From Amycolatopsis sp. FDAARGOS 1241 (GTDB taxonomy: Bacteria; Actinomycetota; Actinomycetes; Mycobacteriales; Pseudonocardiaceae): a stretch of 64,000 nucleotides of DNA. Location of the stretch: positions 1,488,001-1,552,000 of the forward strand of contig NZ_CP069526.1 of NCBI RefSeq assembly GCF_016889705.1, in the 5' to 3' direction. A model generated the notes under the pieces. The model did no database searches and was not told where the DNA came from. It saw nothing but the letters and a program-made list of their open reading frames with translations. Within the stretch, counting starts at the first letter, position 1; the number at the start of each line of letters is the position of its first letter. The position numbers and the translations under genes are program-made. Below, in pieces: positions 52,392 to 60,268 of the stretch.

Positions 52392-53120
52392 ATGACTGTG
52401 GTGTCTGCGGTGTCGACGATCGAGGAAGCGATGCGCACGCGGCGCAGCTGCCGGGCGTTCCTGCCGACCCCGGTCCCGCGCGAGCAGGTCGAGCGGCTGC
52501 TGGCGATGGCGGCCCGCTCGGCCAGCAACTCCAACAGCCAGCCGTGGCAGGTGCACGTCCTGACGGGCGCCGCGAAGCGGGCCCTGACGGCCGACTTGCT
52601 GTGCGCGCACGACGAAGGCCGCCGGGTCGACGTCGGCGAGTTCCCCTACCAGCCGGCGGCCGACGCCTGGCCCGAGCCGTTCCGCTCCCGCCGCCGGAGC
52701 TTCGGCCAAAGCTTGTACGGCGAAGCGCTCGGTCTGGCACCCGACGACACCGCCGGCCGCCTCGGCCACCACCGCCGCAACTACGACTTCTTCGGCGCGC
52801 CGGTCGGCCTGGTGCTGACCGTCAGCCGCCGGCCGCTGCAGGGCGCACTCGTCGACGCCGGGTTGTTCCTGCAAGGCCTCATGCTCGCCGCCCGCGGTGC
52901 CGGCCTGCACACGTGCGCCGAGGCGTCGTTCATCGACTACTACCCGGTGCTCCGCCGCCACCTGACCATCCCCGACGACCACGTCGTGGTGTGCGGCATC
53001 GCCCTGGGCCACGCCGACGAGACGCACCGGCTGAGCACGCACCGCACCTCGCGCGAACCGGTGGAGTCGTTCGCGCGGTTCTACGACGCGGCCGTGGCTC
53101 CCCAGGCCGAGCCGGTGTGA
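52392..53120 (+). CDS. Nitroreductase-family protein (nitrobenzoate reductase-like)
   Basis: The 242-residue protein belongs to the NfnB/PnbA-like nitroreductases, a different subgroup from the two paralogs at 37.6 and 50.2 kb. The N-terminal MRTRRSCRAFLPTPVPREQV and ARSASNSNSQPWQVHVL bind FMN, and the C-terminal GIALGHADETHRLSTHRTSR closes the fold. It would reduce a nitro group to the hydroxylamine acted on by the preceding gene product. The 3-prime end is partly repeated downstream (see 53121-53305). Confidence 0.86.
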   Translation: MTVVSAVSTIEEAMRTRRSCRAFLPTPVPREQVERLLAMAARSASNSNSQPWQVHVLTGAAKRALTADLLCAHDEGRRVDVGEFPYQPAADAWPEPFRSRRRSFGQSLYGEALGLAPDDTAGRLGHHRRNYDFFGAPVGLVLTVSRRPLQGALVDAGLFLQGLMLAARGAGLHTCAEASFIDYYPVLRRHLTIPDDHVVVCGIALGHADETHRLSTHRTSREPVESFARFYDAAVAPQAEPV

Positions 53121-53305
53121 GCGGCAGGCGGGTGCTGTCGCCCGCCCGACACCGGCAGCTGCGAGCCCGCGGTGTGGTTCGTGCGGTTCGGGCGGGCGGA
53201 GCCGGCGTGAGGGGCGGCGGGTGGCACAGCACGCGGCCGGTGTCCGCGGGGTGGTGCGGGCGGTTCTACGATTCCGCTGTGACTTCTCGGGCGGAGCCGG
53301 CGTGA
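53121..53305. repeat. Partial tandem duplication of the nitroreductase 3-prime end
   Basis: The last ~45 bases of the nitroreductase gene and its stop (53076-53125) are repeated with divergence at 53261-53310, an offset of 185. The encoded tails compare as RFYDAAVAPQAEPV and RFYDSAVTSRAEPA. A shorter third copy ends at a TGA at 53208-53210. In each long copy the TGA is followed by the same GTGAGCGGC context that serves as the start of the downstream hydrolase. Confidence 0.75.
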
Positions 53306-54087
53306 GCGGCGATCGGGATCTCGTCTACGCGACCGTGGACGGTGCCGAGCTGCGGCTCGACGTGTACCGCGCCCCCGTGGCCGCCGCGCCGGTCGTGGTG
53401 TACCTGCACGGAGGCGGGTGGAGCCGGGGCGACCGGGGCGCCGAGGCCCATCGGCGCCAGGCGCCGCTGGCGGAGCACGGGGTGAACGTCGTCTCCGTGG
53501 ACTACCGGCTCGCGCCGGGGGCGGTGTACCCGCGGCAGGTGCACGACGTGAAGGGCGCCGTTCGCTGGCTGCGCGCCCACGGCGGGCGCCTCGGTCTCGA
53601 GACCGGGCGACTCGGGGTCTGGGGCGCCTCAGCGGGCGCGTACTTGGCTTCACTGCTGGCGCTTTCGCCAGGTGACGCCGAGCTGGAGGGCACCGTCGGC
53701 GGCAACCTCGAGCAGTCGAGCGCCGTGCAGGCCGTGGTGCACTGGTTCGGCCAGGCAGACCTGGCGGCGACGGCGGCGCGCAGTGAGGTCGAAGCGCGGC
53801 TGTTGCCGTTCCACTTCGAAGCCGACTTCCTCGGCGGAGCCGACCCCACGGGGTTTTCGCTGCTCTCGCGGGTGACGCCGGACGCCCCGCCGTTCCTGAT
53901 CGCCCACGGCGACCGCGACCGCATCGTGCCACCCTCGGAAGGCCGGGCGCTGCACGACGCACTCGTCCGCGCGGGCGCGTCGAGCCGCTTCGAGCTGCTG
54001 GGCGGCGCGGGCCACGAGGACGCCGCGTTCGACAGCCCGGTGCACCTCGCGACCACGGCGGCGTGGCTGCGCGCCGTCCTGTCCTGA
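53302..54087 (+). CDS. Alpha/beta hydrolase (carboxylesterase/HSL-like)
   Basis: The 261-residue protein has the oxyanion motif VVYLHGGGWSRGDRG, the nucleophile elbow GVWGASAGAYLASLL, the acid in AHGDRDRIVPPSEG and a histidine in GGAGHEDAAFD. It resembles small esterases and kynurenine-formamidase-like hydrolases. It starts at GTG 53302, which overlaps the duplicated nitroreductase tail. It may release a nitroaromatic acid from an ester or amide in this pathway. Confidence 0.84.
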   Translation: MSGDRDLVYATVDGAELRLDVYRAPVAAAPVVVYLHGGGWSRGDRGAEAHRRQAPLAEHGVNVVSVDYRLAPGAVYPRQVHDVKGAVRWLRAHGGRLGLETGRLGVWGASAGAYLASLLALSPGDAELEGTVGGNLEQSSAVQAVVHWFGQADLAATAARSEVEARLLPFHFEADFLGGADPTGFSLLSRVTPDAPPFLIAHGDRDRIVPPSEGRALHDALVRAGASSRFELLGGAGHEDAAFDSPVHLATTAAWLRAVLS

Positions 54088-54111
54088 GCAGCCGGGACTA
54101 ACTCACCAAGT

Positions 54112-54144
54112 GGTTTCGTTACACACAATGAACGTATCGAAACC
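54112..54144. promoter_or_regulatory. Putative TetR operator before the DsbA-like gene
   Basis: Arms GGTTTCGTTAC (54112-54122) and GTATCGAAACC (54134-54144) are complementary at ten of eleven positions around an 11-base spacer. The core has the same GTTAC-N11 geometry as the sites at 51.7-51.8 kb. The operator ends 20 bases before the GTG start. Confidence 0.7.
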
Positions 54145-54164
54145 GCCTGGTGAGGAGACCTGCC

Positions 54165-54752
54165 GTGACCACGACCGTCGAGCACTGGTTCGACTTCCTG
54201 TGCCCCTTCTGCTACATCGCCCAGGACCGCAACCGCATCCTGCGCGAGCGCGGCGTCGTCGTGCACGAGCACCCGCTGCAGATCCACCCCGAGATCGGCC
54301 CGGGCGGCAGTCTGGTCGGCACGCGCGTCGGCCCGACCTACGACTTCCTCGGTCAGCAGGCGGAAGCCGCGGGCCTGCCGCTGCAGTGGACCGACCGCAT
54401 CGCCTACTCCCTGCCCGCACTCGGCGCGTACGCCACGCTGTCGGCCGAGGACACCGAGGTCGCGAACCGCTTCGCGGCGTCGGTCTTCAACGCCTACTTC
54501 GGTGAGGGCAAGGACATCGAGTCGCGGGACCTGCTGGTGGCGCTGACCGAGGCGGCCGGCGGTGACCCGGAGGTCGTGCGCGCCGCGTGGGAGTCGGGGG
54601 AGGCGGACCAGGCCGTCGGCCGGTCGGCGATCCTCGCCTACGAGAACGGCGTGCAGGGCACCCCGGCGTGGGTCGGCGGCGGCCAGAGCTTCTCGGGTCT
54701 GCGCAAGCGCGAGTTCTTCGAGAACTGGGCCGATTCGCTCACCAGAGACTGA
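54165..54752 (+). CDS. DsbA-family (FrnE-like) oxidoreductase
   Basis: The 195-residue protein has a thioredoxin fold with a helical insertion, CPFCY at the active site near residue 14 and the cis-proline region VQGTPAWVGGGQSFSGL. FrnE and 2-hydroxychromene-2-carboxylate isomerase are the closest functional relatives, and proteins of this fold take part in aromatic catabolism. The GTG at 54165 follows GAGGAG. It has no signal peptide. Its own operator suggests it belongs to the nitroaromatic regulon. Confidence 0.85.
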   Translation: MTTTVEHWFDFLCPFCYIAQDRNRILRERGVVVHEHPLQIHPEIGPGGSLVGTRVGPTYDFLGQQAEAAGLPLQWTDRIAYSLPALGAYATLSAEDTEVANRFAASVFNAYFGEGKDIESRDLLVALTEAAGGDPEVVRAAWESGEADQAVGRSAILAYENGVQGTPAWVGGGQSFSGLRKREFFENWADSLTRD

Positions 54753-54854
54753 CCCGGGTAGCGGTGTGACGAGCGTTGCCCGCTGCTGGTCCATCCGGGT
54801 AATAACCTCGATCGACGTCACCCGTTCGGCCGCCGAAGAGAAAGCCCGTTCACG

Positions 54855-55460
54855 ATGACTCTGTTCGGCCCCGGCGACGAACTCACCTTCGCCTTCGACG
54901 AAACCCGCCGGCTGCGCATCGCCGCGCCCGAGGGGCAGCTGCCGCTGGCCGCGTTCCTCTACACGGACGCGCAGTCGGACGCCCACGCCGTCGGCGAGCT
55001 CGCCGCGCTGTTGCGCCGTGCCCAGTGCGAAGCCAAAACGTGGCTGGGCAACGGCTGCTCCGTCGACCTCACCGGCGACGTCGCGGTGCTCGACAGCCTC
55101 TACGGCACCTGGCCGCGCGCGACTTTCCCGCAGCCGGTGTTCTGGTCGGCTCTCGAAGGTTTGCAGCGGTTCCTGGTGGAGTCGGGCCCCGGCGCACCGG
55201 CGACGGGCGTCGCCCGGGCGGCCACCGAGTACCGCAACCTCACCAACGGCCGCTTCTGCTTCGTCGACCACACCTACTTCCCGAGCGATTGGTCGCCCGC
55301 CGCGATCACCGAAGCGGGCACGCGCGCGTGGGCCGCCCGCGAAACGCTGCGCGACCCCGCCACCGGCGCCTGGTCCGGCTCGTTCGGTGGCCTGGAAATC
55401 GCCGGCTACTACCAGCCGGCGACCGGCGAGGCGCTGACGTATTTCCCTGTGCTGCGCTGA
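54855..55460 (+). CDS. Conserved protein of unknown function
   Basis: The 201-residue protein begins at ATG 54855. I do not recognise the family. It is soluble, rich in aromatic residues in its second half (FCFVDHTYFPSDWSPAAITE, then GLEIAGYYQPATGEALTYFP) and has no signal peptide or membrane segment. The gene is single, with about 100 bases upstream, and is followed 23 bases later by a methyltransferase gene. Confidence 0.7.
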   Translation: MTLFGPGDELTFAFDETRRLRIAAPEGQLPLAAFLYTDAQSDAHAVGELAALLRRAQCEAKTWLGNGCSVDLTGDVAVLDSLYGTWPRATFPQPVFWSALEGLQRFLVESGPGAPATGVARAATEYRNLTNGRFCFVDHTYFPSDWSPAAITEAGTRAWAARETLRDPATGAWSGSFGGLEIAGYYQPATGEALTYFPVLR

Positions 55461-55483
55461 CTTCGCGGCCTAGGCTCGCGCCC

Positions 55484-56305
55484 GTGACCGGGTGGGAGTG
55501 GGACGAGTCCTTGTACGCGGGCAGCGCCGAGCACTACGCACGCGGCCGTGTTGCCTACCCACGCGAACTCGCCGATCGGCTCGCTTCGCTGCTTCGGCTC
55601 GACGGCTCGGGCCGCCTGCTCGACGTCGGCTGCGGACCGGGCTCCCTCACGCTGCTGCTCGCCGGCCACTTCACCGAAGCGATCGGCCTCGACGCGGACC
55701 AGGCCATGCTCGACGAAGCCCGCCGCCTCGCCGCGCGAGCGGGCAAGGACACCACGCGCTGGGTGCGCCGGCGCGCCGAAGACCTGCCCGCCGGGCTCGG
55801 CACCTTCCGCCTCGTGACGTTCGCGCAGTCCTTCCACTGGCTCGACCGCCCGCGCGTCGCCGCCGCCGTGCGCGCCATGCTCGACACCGGCGGCGCGTGC
55901 GCCCACATCCACGCGACGACGCATCGGGGTGTCGCCGCCGCCGGGACGCACCCGCGGCCGCCGCACGGTGAGATCGCCGAGTTGGTGCGGCGCTACCTCG
56001 GGCCGGTGCGGCGCGCGGGCCGCGGCGTGCTGCCCGGGGGTACCGCGGGCGGCGAAGCCGAGATCTACCGCGCCGCCGGGTTCACCGGCCCCGATCGGAT
56101 CGAGGTTCCGGGCCGACCCGTTGATCGGGACATCGACGAACTCGTCGCCGCGGTGTTCTCCCTTTCGAGTTCCACGCCGCACCTCTTCGGTGAACACCGG
56201 GGCGCTTTCGAAGCGGACTTGCGGGCACTTCTCGCCAATTCGAGCCCGTCCGGAAAGTTCGCTGAGCAGATGTGCGGGATCGCGGTTGATGTCTGGTACC
56301 CGTGA
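55484..56305 (+). CDS. Class I SAM-dependent methyltransferase
   Basis: The 273-residue protein has motif I RLLDVGCGPGSLTLLLAGHF (about 44-63), the acidic loop GLDADQAMLDEARRLA, and FRLVTFAQSFHWLD as motif IV. The substrate is probably a small molecule or protein; a biotin- or ubiquinone-type methyltransferase is a formal alternative. The GTG at 55484 was chosen because the methyltransferase similarity starts there (YAGSAEHYARGRVAYP). It is likely cotranscribed with the preceding gene. Confidence 0.83.
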   Translation: MTGWEWDESLYAGSAEHYARGRVAYPRELADRLASLLRLDGSGRLLDVGCGPGSLTLLLAGHFTEAIGLDADQAMLDEARRLAARAGKDTTRWVRRRAEDLPAGLGTFRLVTFAQSFHWLDRPRVAAAVRAMLDTGGACAHIHATTHRGVAAAGTHPRPPHGEIAELVRRYLGPVRRAGRGVLPGGTAGGEAEIYRAAGFTGPDRIEVPGRPVDRDIDELVAAVFSLSSSTPHLFGEHRGAFEADLRALLANSSPSGKFAEQMCGIAVDVWYP

Positions 56306-56633
56306 AATCCGCCAAGGTTGTCACACCAACGAGTGATTCCGCGGGTCGTCGCCTGGAAGTACCCGGCAATGCGGCCGCGCGGCCGCCGGGATCCCCCCTC
56401 CCGCGCCGAAAGCGCTCGTGCCGGCCGCAACCCGCTGACCACGGTGAATACGCGAAAAGAGCCTCATTTCCCTAGTCCCCCTATTGGGTCCGGGGCCGGA
56501 CTCCCTATCGCCGGGACCCGGAACCCCCGGGGTGGCCCCCGATGGCCGCCGAACGGGCTAGCCCTATCTTCATTCCGAGCCAACGGCCTCGCTCCGAGAT
56601 GCCGAATCATCTGTACACAGGAGACTACGAACT
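56306..56633. other. 328-base leader of the IniB-like gene
   Basis: No gene is recognisable. The region must contain the promoter of the IniB-like gene. It is rich in C/G runs with several short palindromes between about 56480 and 56560 and becomes less GC-rich just before the start codon. I see no riboswitch. Confidence 0.45.
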
Positions 56634-57746
56634 ATGGACGCGGTGCAGAACCTGCACGAATTCGCCATGACGCTGCTGAGCGACCCGCAGGCCGCGGCCG
56701 CCTACGCCGCCAACCCGCAGGGCCTGCTCGACACGGCGGGCCTGGCCGACGTTTCGCCGGCGGATGTGCAGGACATCATGCCGCTGCTGGCCGACACGGC
56801 CCCGCTGGCCGCCGCCCCGAGCCTGCCGGTCTTCGGCAACGTGCTCGAGCACGCGGCCGCCGAGCGCGCCGACCTGCCCAACCCGACCGGCATCGTGAGC
56901 GACCTGCCGAACCTGAGCGGCGTCTTCGAGGCCGTCAGCGACGTCGCCGACGAGACCGGCCTCAACACCGCCGCCCACGAAGTGCTGGGCACCGCCTCCG
57001 GTGTCGTCGACGGTGTCGCCGGCGCGGTCAACGGTGTCCCGGTCGCGGGCCCGGTCGTGGCCGCCGGCGCGATCGACCTCGAGAACACCGTCGCCGCGGT
57101 GGGCGACCACCTGTGGGACGGCAAGCTCGTCGGTGCCGCGGTCGACGCCACCACCAACCACCTGGGCGACGCCCTCATGCCGCAGGCCGCCGTGGCCGCG
57201 GTCAACACCGTCCCGGTCGTCGGTGGCCCGGTCTCCGGCCTGGTCGAGGACGTCCGCGAGACGGGTGCCGGCCTGCTCGGCCACGTCAACGAGGCCATCG
57301 GCTCCACCCCGGTGGGCCTGCACGGCGACGAGCGCGCCGACTTCGGTGCCGCGGGCGACCTGTCCGGCACGCTGGACAACGCCGTCCACGCGGTTCCCGC
57401 CGCCGCGGCTCTGCCCGCCCTCCCGGCGGTTCCGGCTGTGCCGGCCGTGCCCGCGGTCCCGGCGCTGCCGGACGCACCGCACGCCGTCGGCTCCGTGACC
57501 CACACCCTGTCGGCCGCCGTGCCGCAGGTCCCGGTCGCGGGCGGGGCCGTGCACCACGTGCTCGACACCGTCGGCCACGCCGACACCGCGGGCATCCAGC
57601 ACACCCCGATCGCCGACGTCGCGGACGCGACCCACTCGGGCTCGCTGCTGAGCGGCGTCGAGTCCCACGCGCAGGACCTGACCCACGGTCTCGACCTGCA
57701 CGCCGCGGGCGACGCGCTCGGCGGGCACGACCTGCCGCTGCACTGA
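56634..57746 (+). CDS. IniB N-terminal-domain protein
   Basis: The 370-residue protein starts with the conserved IniB-type domain (QNLHEFAMTLLSDPQAAAAY, then ANPQGLLDTAGLADVSPADV), about residues 5-55. The rest is low-complexity, rich in Ala, Val, Gly, Asp and His, with a short repeat of Pro-Ala-Val around residues 262-282. There is no signal peptide. In mycobacteria iniB lies with iniA/iniC and responds to cell-wall inhibitors; here no dynamin-like gene is adjacent. A cell-envelope stress role is an inference from the family. A strong terminator follows. Confidence 0.82.
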   Translation: MDAVQNLHEFAMTLLSDPQAAAAYAANPQGLLDTAGLADVSPADVQDIMPLLADTAPLAAAPSLPVFGNVLEHAAAERADLPNPTGIVSDLPNLSGVFEAVSDVADETGLNTAAHEVLGTASGVVDGVAGAVNGVPVAGPVVAAGAIDLENTVAAVGDHLWDGKLVGAAVDATTNHLGDALMPQAAVAAVNTVPVVGGPVSGLVEDVRETGAGLLGHVNEAIGSTPVGLHGDERADFGAAGDLSGTLDNAVHAVPAAAALPALPAVPAVPAVPAVPALPDAPHAVGSVTHTLSAAVPQVPVAGGAVHHVLDTVGHADTAGIQHTPIADVADATHSGSLLSGVESHAQDLTHGLDLHAAGDALGGHDLPLH

Positions 57747-57766
57747 AGCACCTGCTGACGGAAAAG

Positions 57767-57801
57767 CTGGCCCGGACCACCTTGGTCCGGGCCAGTTTTT
57801 T
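57767..57801. terminator. Classical rho-independent terminator (bidirectional)
   Basis: Arms CTGGCCCGGACCA (57767-57779) and TGGTCCGGGCCAG (57783-57795) enclose a 3-base loop, followed by six T residues (57796-57801). AAAAG precedes the left arm, so the minus transcript of the CGNR gene also gets a U-run. It is the only hairpin in the window that I found with a real T-tract. Confidence 0.95.
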
Positions 57802-57812
57802 GTTGCTGTTTT

Positions 57813-58412
57813 TCACGAAGCTGCGTGCGTGCGCCGGTAGTGGCGCGCGACCCGCGCGCGGTTTCCGCAGATGTTGCCGGTGCACCACTGCCGCCGCTTT
57901 GTCTCGGCGACGAACAGCATCGAGCACGCGGGGTTCGCGCACCGGCGCAGTTTCTCCAGCTGCGCGGGGGAGGACAGCAGCGCGATCGCCTCGTCCGCGA
58001 TCGCGGCGAGCGCCGCGTTGCCCCCGTGCTCGGTGTGCCAGCGGGTGGTGGCCGTGAGCGTGCCGCCGGTGTCGCGGGTCAGCCGCGAGCTGCGGGGCAC
58101 GGCGGAGGCGAACGCGTTGAGGTCCTCCACCGAAACGGCTTGCGGCGCCCGGTCTGCCAGGTGTGCCACGAGCAGGTCGCGGATCGCCGCGCGCAGCCGG
58201 CGTGCCGCCGCCGGGGCCGGGAGGTCCGCCTCCGGCAGCCGGGGCAGCTGCAGCCGCCACCACTTCTCGTACTGCTCCGCCGGTTCGAACAGGTCCACGG
58301 CGGGGTCCACTGCCGTCATCACCGTGTCGGCCAGGTCCAGCGCCACGAGCGGCTCGCCGCCCATCGGGAACCCCGCTGCCTGCACGTCCTCGAGGTTCGG
58401 TCCGCCGGTCAT
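57813..58412 (-). CDS. CGNR zinc-finger (ABATE-domain) protein 1
   Basis: The 199-residue protein has the N-terminal ABATE domain (GGEPLVALDLADTVMTAVDP onward) and a C-terminal CGNR treble-clef zinc finger: CANPACSMLFV, RRQWCTGNICGNRARVARHY. Such proteins are putative stress-linked transcription regulators. The ATG is at 58412. It is divergent from an MFS gene, with a perfect operator-like palindrome between them. It is very similar to CGNR protein 3 (61183-61824). Confidence 0.88.
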   Translation of the reverse strand: MTGGPNLEDVQAAGFPMGGEPLVALDLADTVMTAVDPAVDLFEPAEQYEKWWRLQLPRLPEADLPAPAAARRLRAAIRDLLVAHLADRAPQAVSVEDLNAFASAVPRSSRLTRDTGGTLTATTRWHTEHGGNAALAAIADEAIALLSSPAQLEKLRRCANPACSMLFVAETKRRQWCTGNICGNRARVARHYRRTHAAS

Positions 58413-58457
58413 GGCCCCACGATATCCGTCACACCCCGCGGGGGTGGTCATGGTGCT

Positions 58458-58485
58458 GTTAGTAACCCATACTGAGGTTACTAAC
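58458..58485. promoter_or_regulatory. Perfect palindromic operator between CGNR and MFS genes
   Basis: Arms GTTAGTAACC (58458-58467) and GGTTACTAAC (58476-58485) are fully complementary with an 8-base spacer. The right arm ends 14 bases before the MFS start codon. GGTTACTA recurs in front of CGNR gene 3 (61832-61839, minus strand). It is a likely binding site for a CGNR protein. Confidence 0.75.
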
Positions 58486-58499
58486 GAGTAGGAGGTGCC

Positions 58500-59663
58500 A
58501 TGAGCCCGTGGTCGAGGGTCGGTGCGGCGGTGCTCGCGGTCGGCTGGGGTGCGAACCAGTTCTCGCCGCTGCTGATCGTCTACCGCGACCAGGAGCACCT
58601 CTCGCCGACGGTCGTCACGGCGATCTTCGGTGCCTACGTGGTCGGGCTGATCCCGGCGCTGCTGCTGGGCGCGCGGTTCTCCGACCGCTTCGGACGGCGG
58701 CGGATCATGCGGCCAGTGCTGGTGCTTTCGGCGGTCGCGTCGCTGATCCTGCTCCTCGGCGCGGGATCGATCTGGCTGCTGGCCCTCGGCCGGCTCGTCG
58801 CGGGTGTCGCTTCGGGCGCTGCGTTCGGGCCGGGCAGCGCGTGGATCAAGGAGCTCTCGACGGACGCGGGTCCGGGCGCCGGCGCTCGCCGGGCGGCGAT
58901 CTCGCTGTCCGCCGGGTTCGGCAGCGGACCGCTGGTCGCGGGCGCGCTCGCGCAGTGGCTCCCGGCTCCGGCCGTGGTGCCGTACGTCGTGCACATCGTG
59001 GTGACGGTGGTGGTGGGGGTGCTCGCCTGGCACGTGCCGGAAACCGTGACCGGCGCCGGGAAACCCGGTGCGCGGCAACGGGCGCTGAAGCACGCGCTGA
59101 CGAGCCGGGAGTTCCTGCGCCGGATCGTGCCGAGCGCGCCGCTCGTGTTCGCGGTCGCGACCACGAGCTTCGCGGTGCTGCCCGCGTTGCTGCCGGTGCC
59201 GGTCGCCCCCGTCGCGAGCAGCGGCGCCATCGCGGGGCTCACGCTGGGCAGCGGGCTGCTCGTGCAGCCGGTGGCCCGCGCGCTGGAACGGCGGCGCAGC
59301 CCGTTCGTGCTCTCGTGTGGCCTCGCCTTGACCGTGCTCGGGTTCCTGCTCGCCGCGTTGTCGACGGCGCTCGGCCAGGCGTTGCTGACGCTGCCCGCGG
59401 CCGTCGTGCTGGGCGCGGCCTACGGCATGTTGCTGGTGGGCGGGCTCAGCCGGGTCGAGGCACTCGCGGAGCCCTCCGACCTGGCCGGGGTGACGGCCGT
59501 GTTCTACTGCCTGGCCTACCTCGGTTTCGCGGCGCCGTACCTGTTCGCCGCGGTCGACGTGGTGGTGCCGGCGCCCGCCGCGTTCGTGGTGGCCGCCGCG
59601 GTGGCCGCGGTCCTGATCGCCGTGACCGCGCCCGTGCGCCGGCTGTCCGGGAGGATCTCGTGA
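58500..59663 (+). CDS. MFS efflux-type transporter
   Basis: The 387-residue membrane protein has about twelve hydrophobic helices, with SDRFGRRRIMRPVLVLSAV after helix 2 and GRLVAGVASGAAFGPGSAWI in helix 4. The short length and lack of a long central loop resemble drug or sugar efflux MFS proteins. ATG 58500 has GTAGGAGG upstream. Its stop overlaps CGNR gene 2 (GTGA), so transporter and regulator are coupled; the inducer is probably an exported compound. Confidence 0.87.
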   Translation: MSPWSRVGAAVLAVGWGANQFSPLLIVYRDQEHLSPTVVTAIFGAYVVGLIPALLLGARFSDRFGRRRIMRPVLVLSAVASLILLLGAGSIWLLALGRLVAGVASGAAFGPGSAWIKELSTDAGPGAGARRAAISLSAGFGSGPLVAGALAQWLPAPAVVPYVVHIVVTVVVGVLAWHVPETVTGAGKPGARQRALKHALTSREFLRRIVPSAPLVFAVATTSFAVLPALLPVPVAPVASSGAIAGLTLGSGLLVQPVARALERRRSPFVLSCGLALTVLGFLLAALSTALGQALLTLPAAVVLGAAYGMLLVGGLSRVEALAEPSDLAGVTAVFYCLAYLGFAAPYLFAAVDVVVPAPAAFVVAAAVAAVLIAVTAPVRRLSGRIS

Positions 59664-60256
59664 ACCAGCCTCGCACCCGCGTCACGGCCCAGCTGCGGCA
59701 ATTGCGGTTCGACGCCGGCGCGCGCTCCCTCGACCTGGTGGCCACGGTCGGTCGCCGGCCGAGCGTGCACATCGAACGCCTCGAAGACGTGAGCCGGCTG
59801 GAAACCTGGGCCGAGGGTGTCGGCTTGCCGCTGCTGCCCGGTGAGGCGACCGCGGCCGCTCTCGCAGACGTGGTTCGCCTGCGGGAGGCGGTGTTCGCCG
59901 TGGTGACAGCGGTTCTCGACGACGCGCCCGTGCCCGCCGAAGCGGCGGCGCTCGTCACGGAGTACGCCGCCATCGAGCTCGCTGCACCACAGCTGGAGCT
60001 GACGCGCGACGGTCACCTCGTGCCCGGCCCGCGCCGGCGCACCGCGCGCGAACTGCTGGCCACAACGGCGCGCGACGCGATCGACCTCGTCACGGACCCG
60101 GCTCGGCGGGATCGCTTGCGCGCGTGCGATTCTCCGTTGTGCCGCATGCTCTTCCTCGACGTCCCGGGCGGCCGGCCGCGGCGGTGGTGCTCGATGCAGC
60201 GGTGCGGCAACAACAGCAAGGCGGCTGCGTTCCGGGAACGCGACCGCCGCTCGTAG
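59660..60256 (+). CDS. CGNR zinc-finger protein 2 (variant CGNN)
   Basis: The 198-residue protein has the ABATE-like N-terminal half (LDLVATVGRRPSVHIERLED) and a C-terminal zinc finger CDSPLCRMLFLD ... RRWCSMQRCGNNSKAAAF. The name-giving CGNR has become CGNN. It is clearly diverged from proteins 1 and 3. The GTG at 59660 overlaps the MFS stop, indicating cotranscription and probably regulation of the exporter. Confidence 0.83.
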   Translation: MNQPRTRVTAQLRQLRFDAGARSLDLVATVGRRPSVHIERLEDVSRLETWAEGVGLPLLPGEATAAALADVVRLREAVFAVVTAVLDDAPVPAEAAALVTEYAAIELAAPQLELTRDGHLVPGPRRRTARELLATTARDAIDLVTDPARRDRLRACDSPLCRMLFLDVPGGRPRRWCSMQRCGNNSKAAAFRERDRRS

Positions 60257-60268
60257 CCGATCAGCCGG

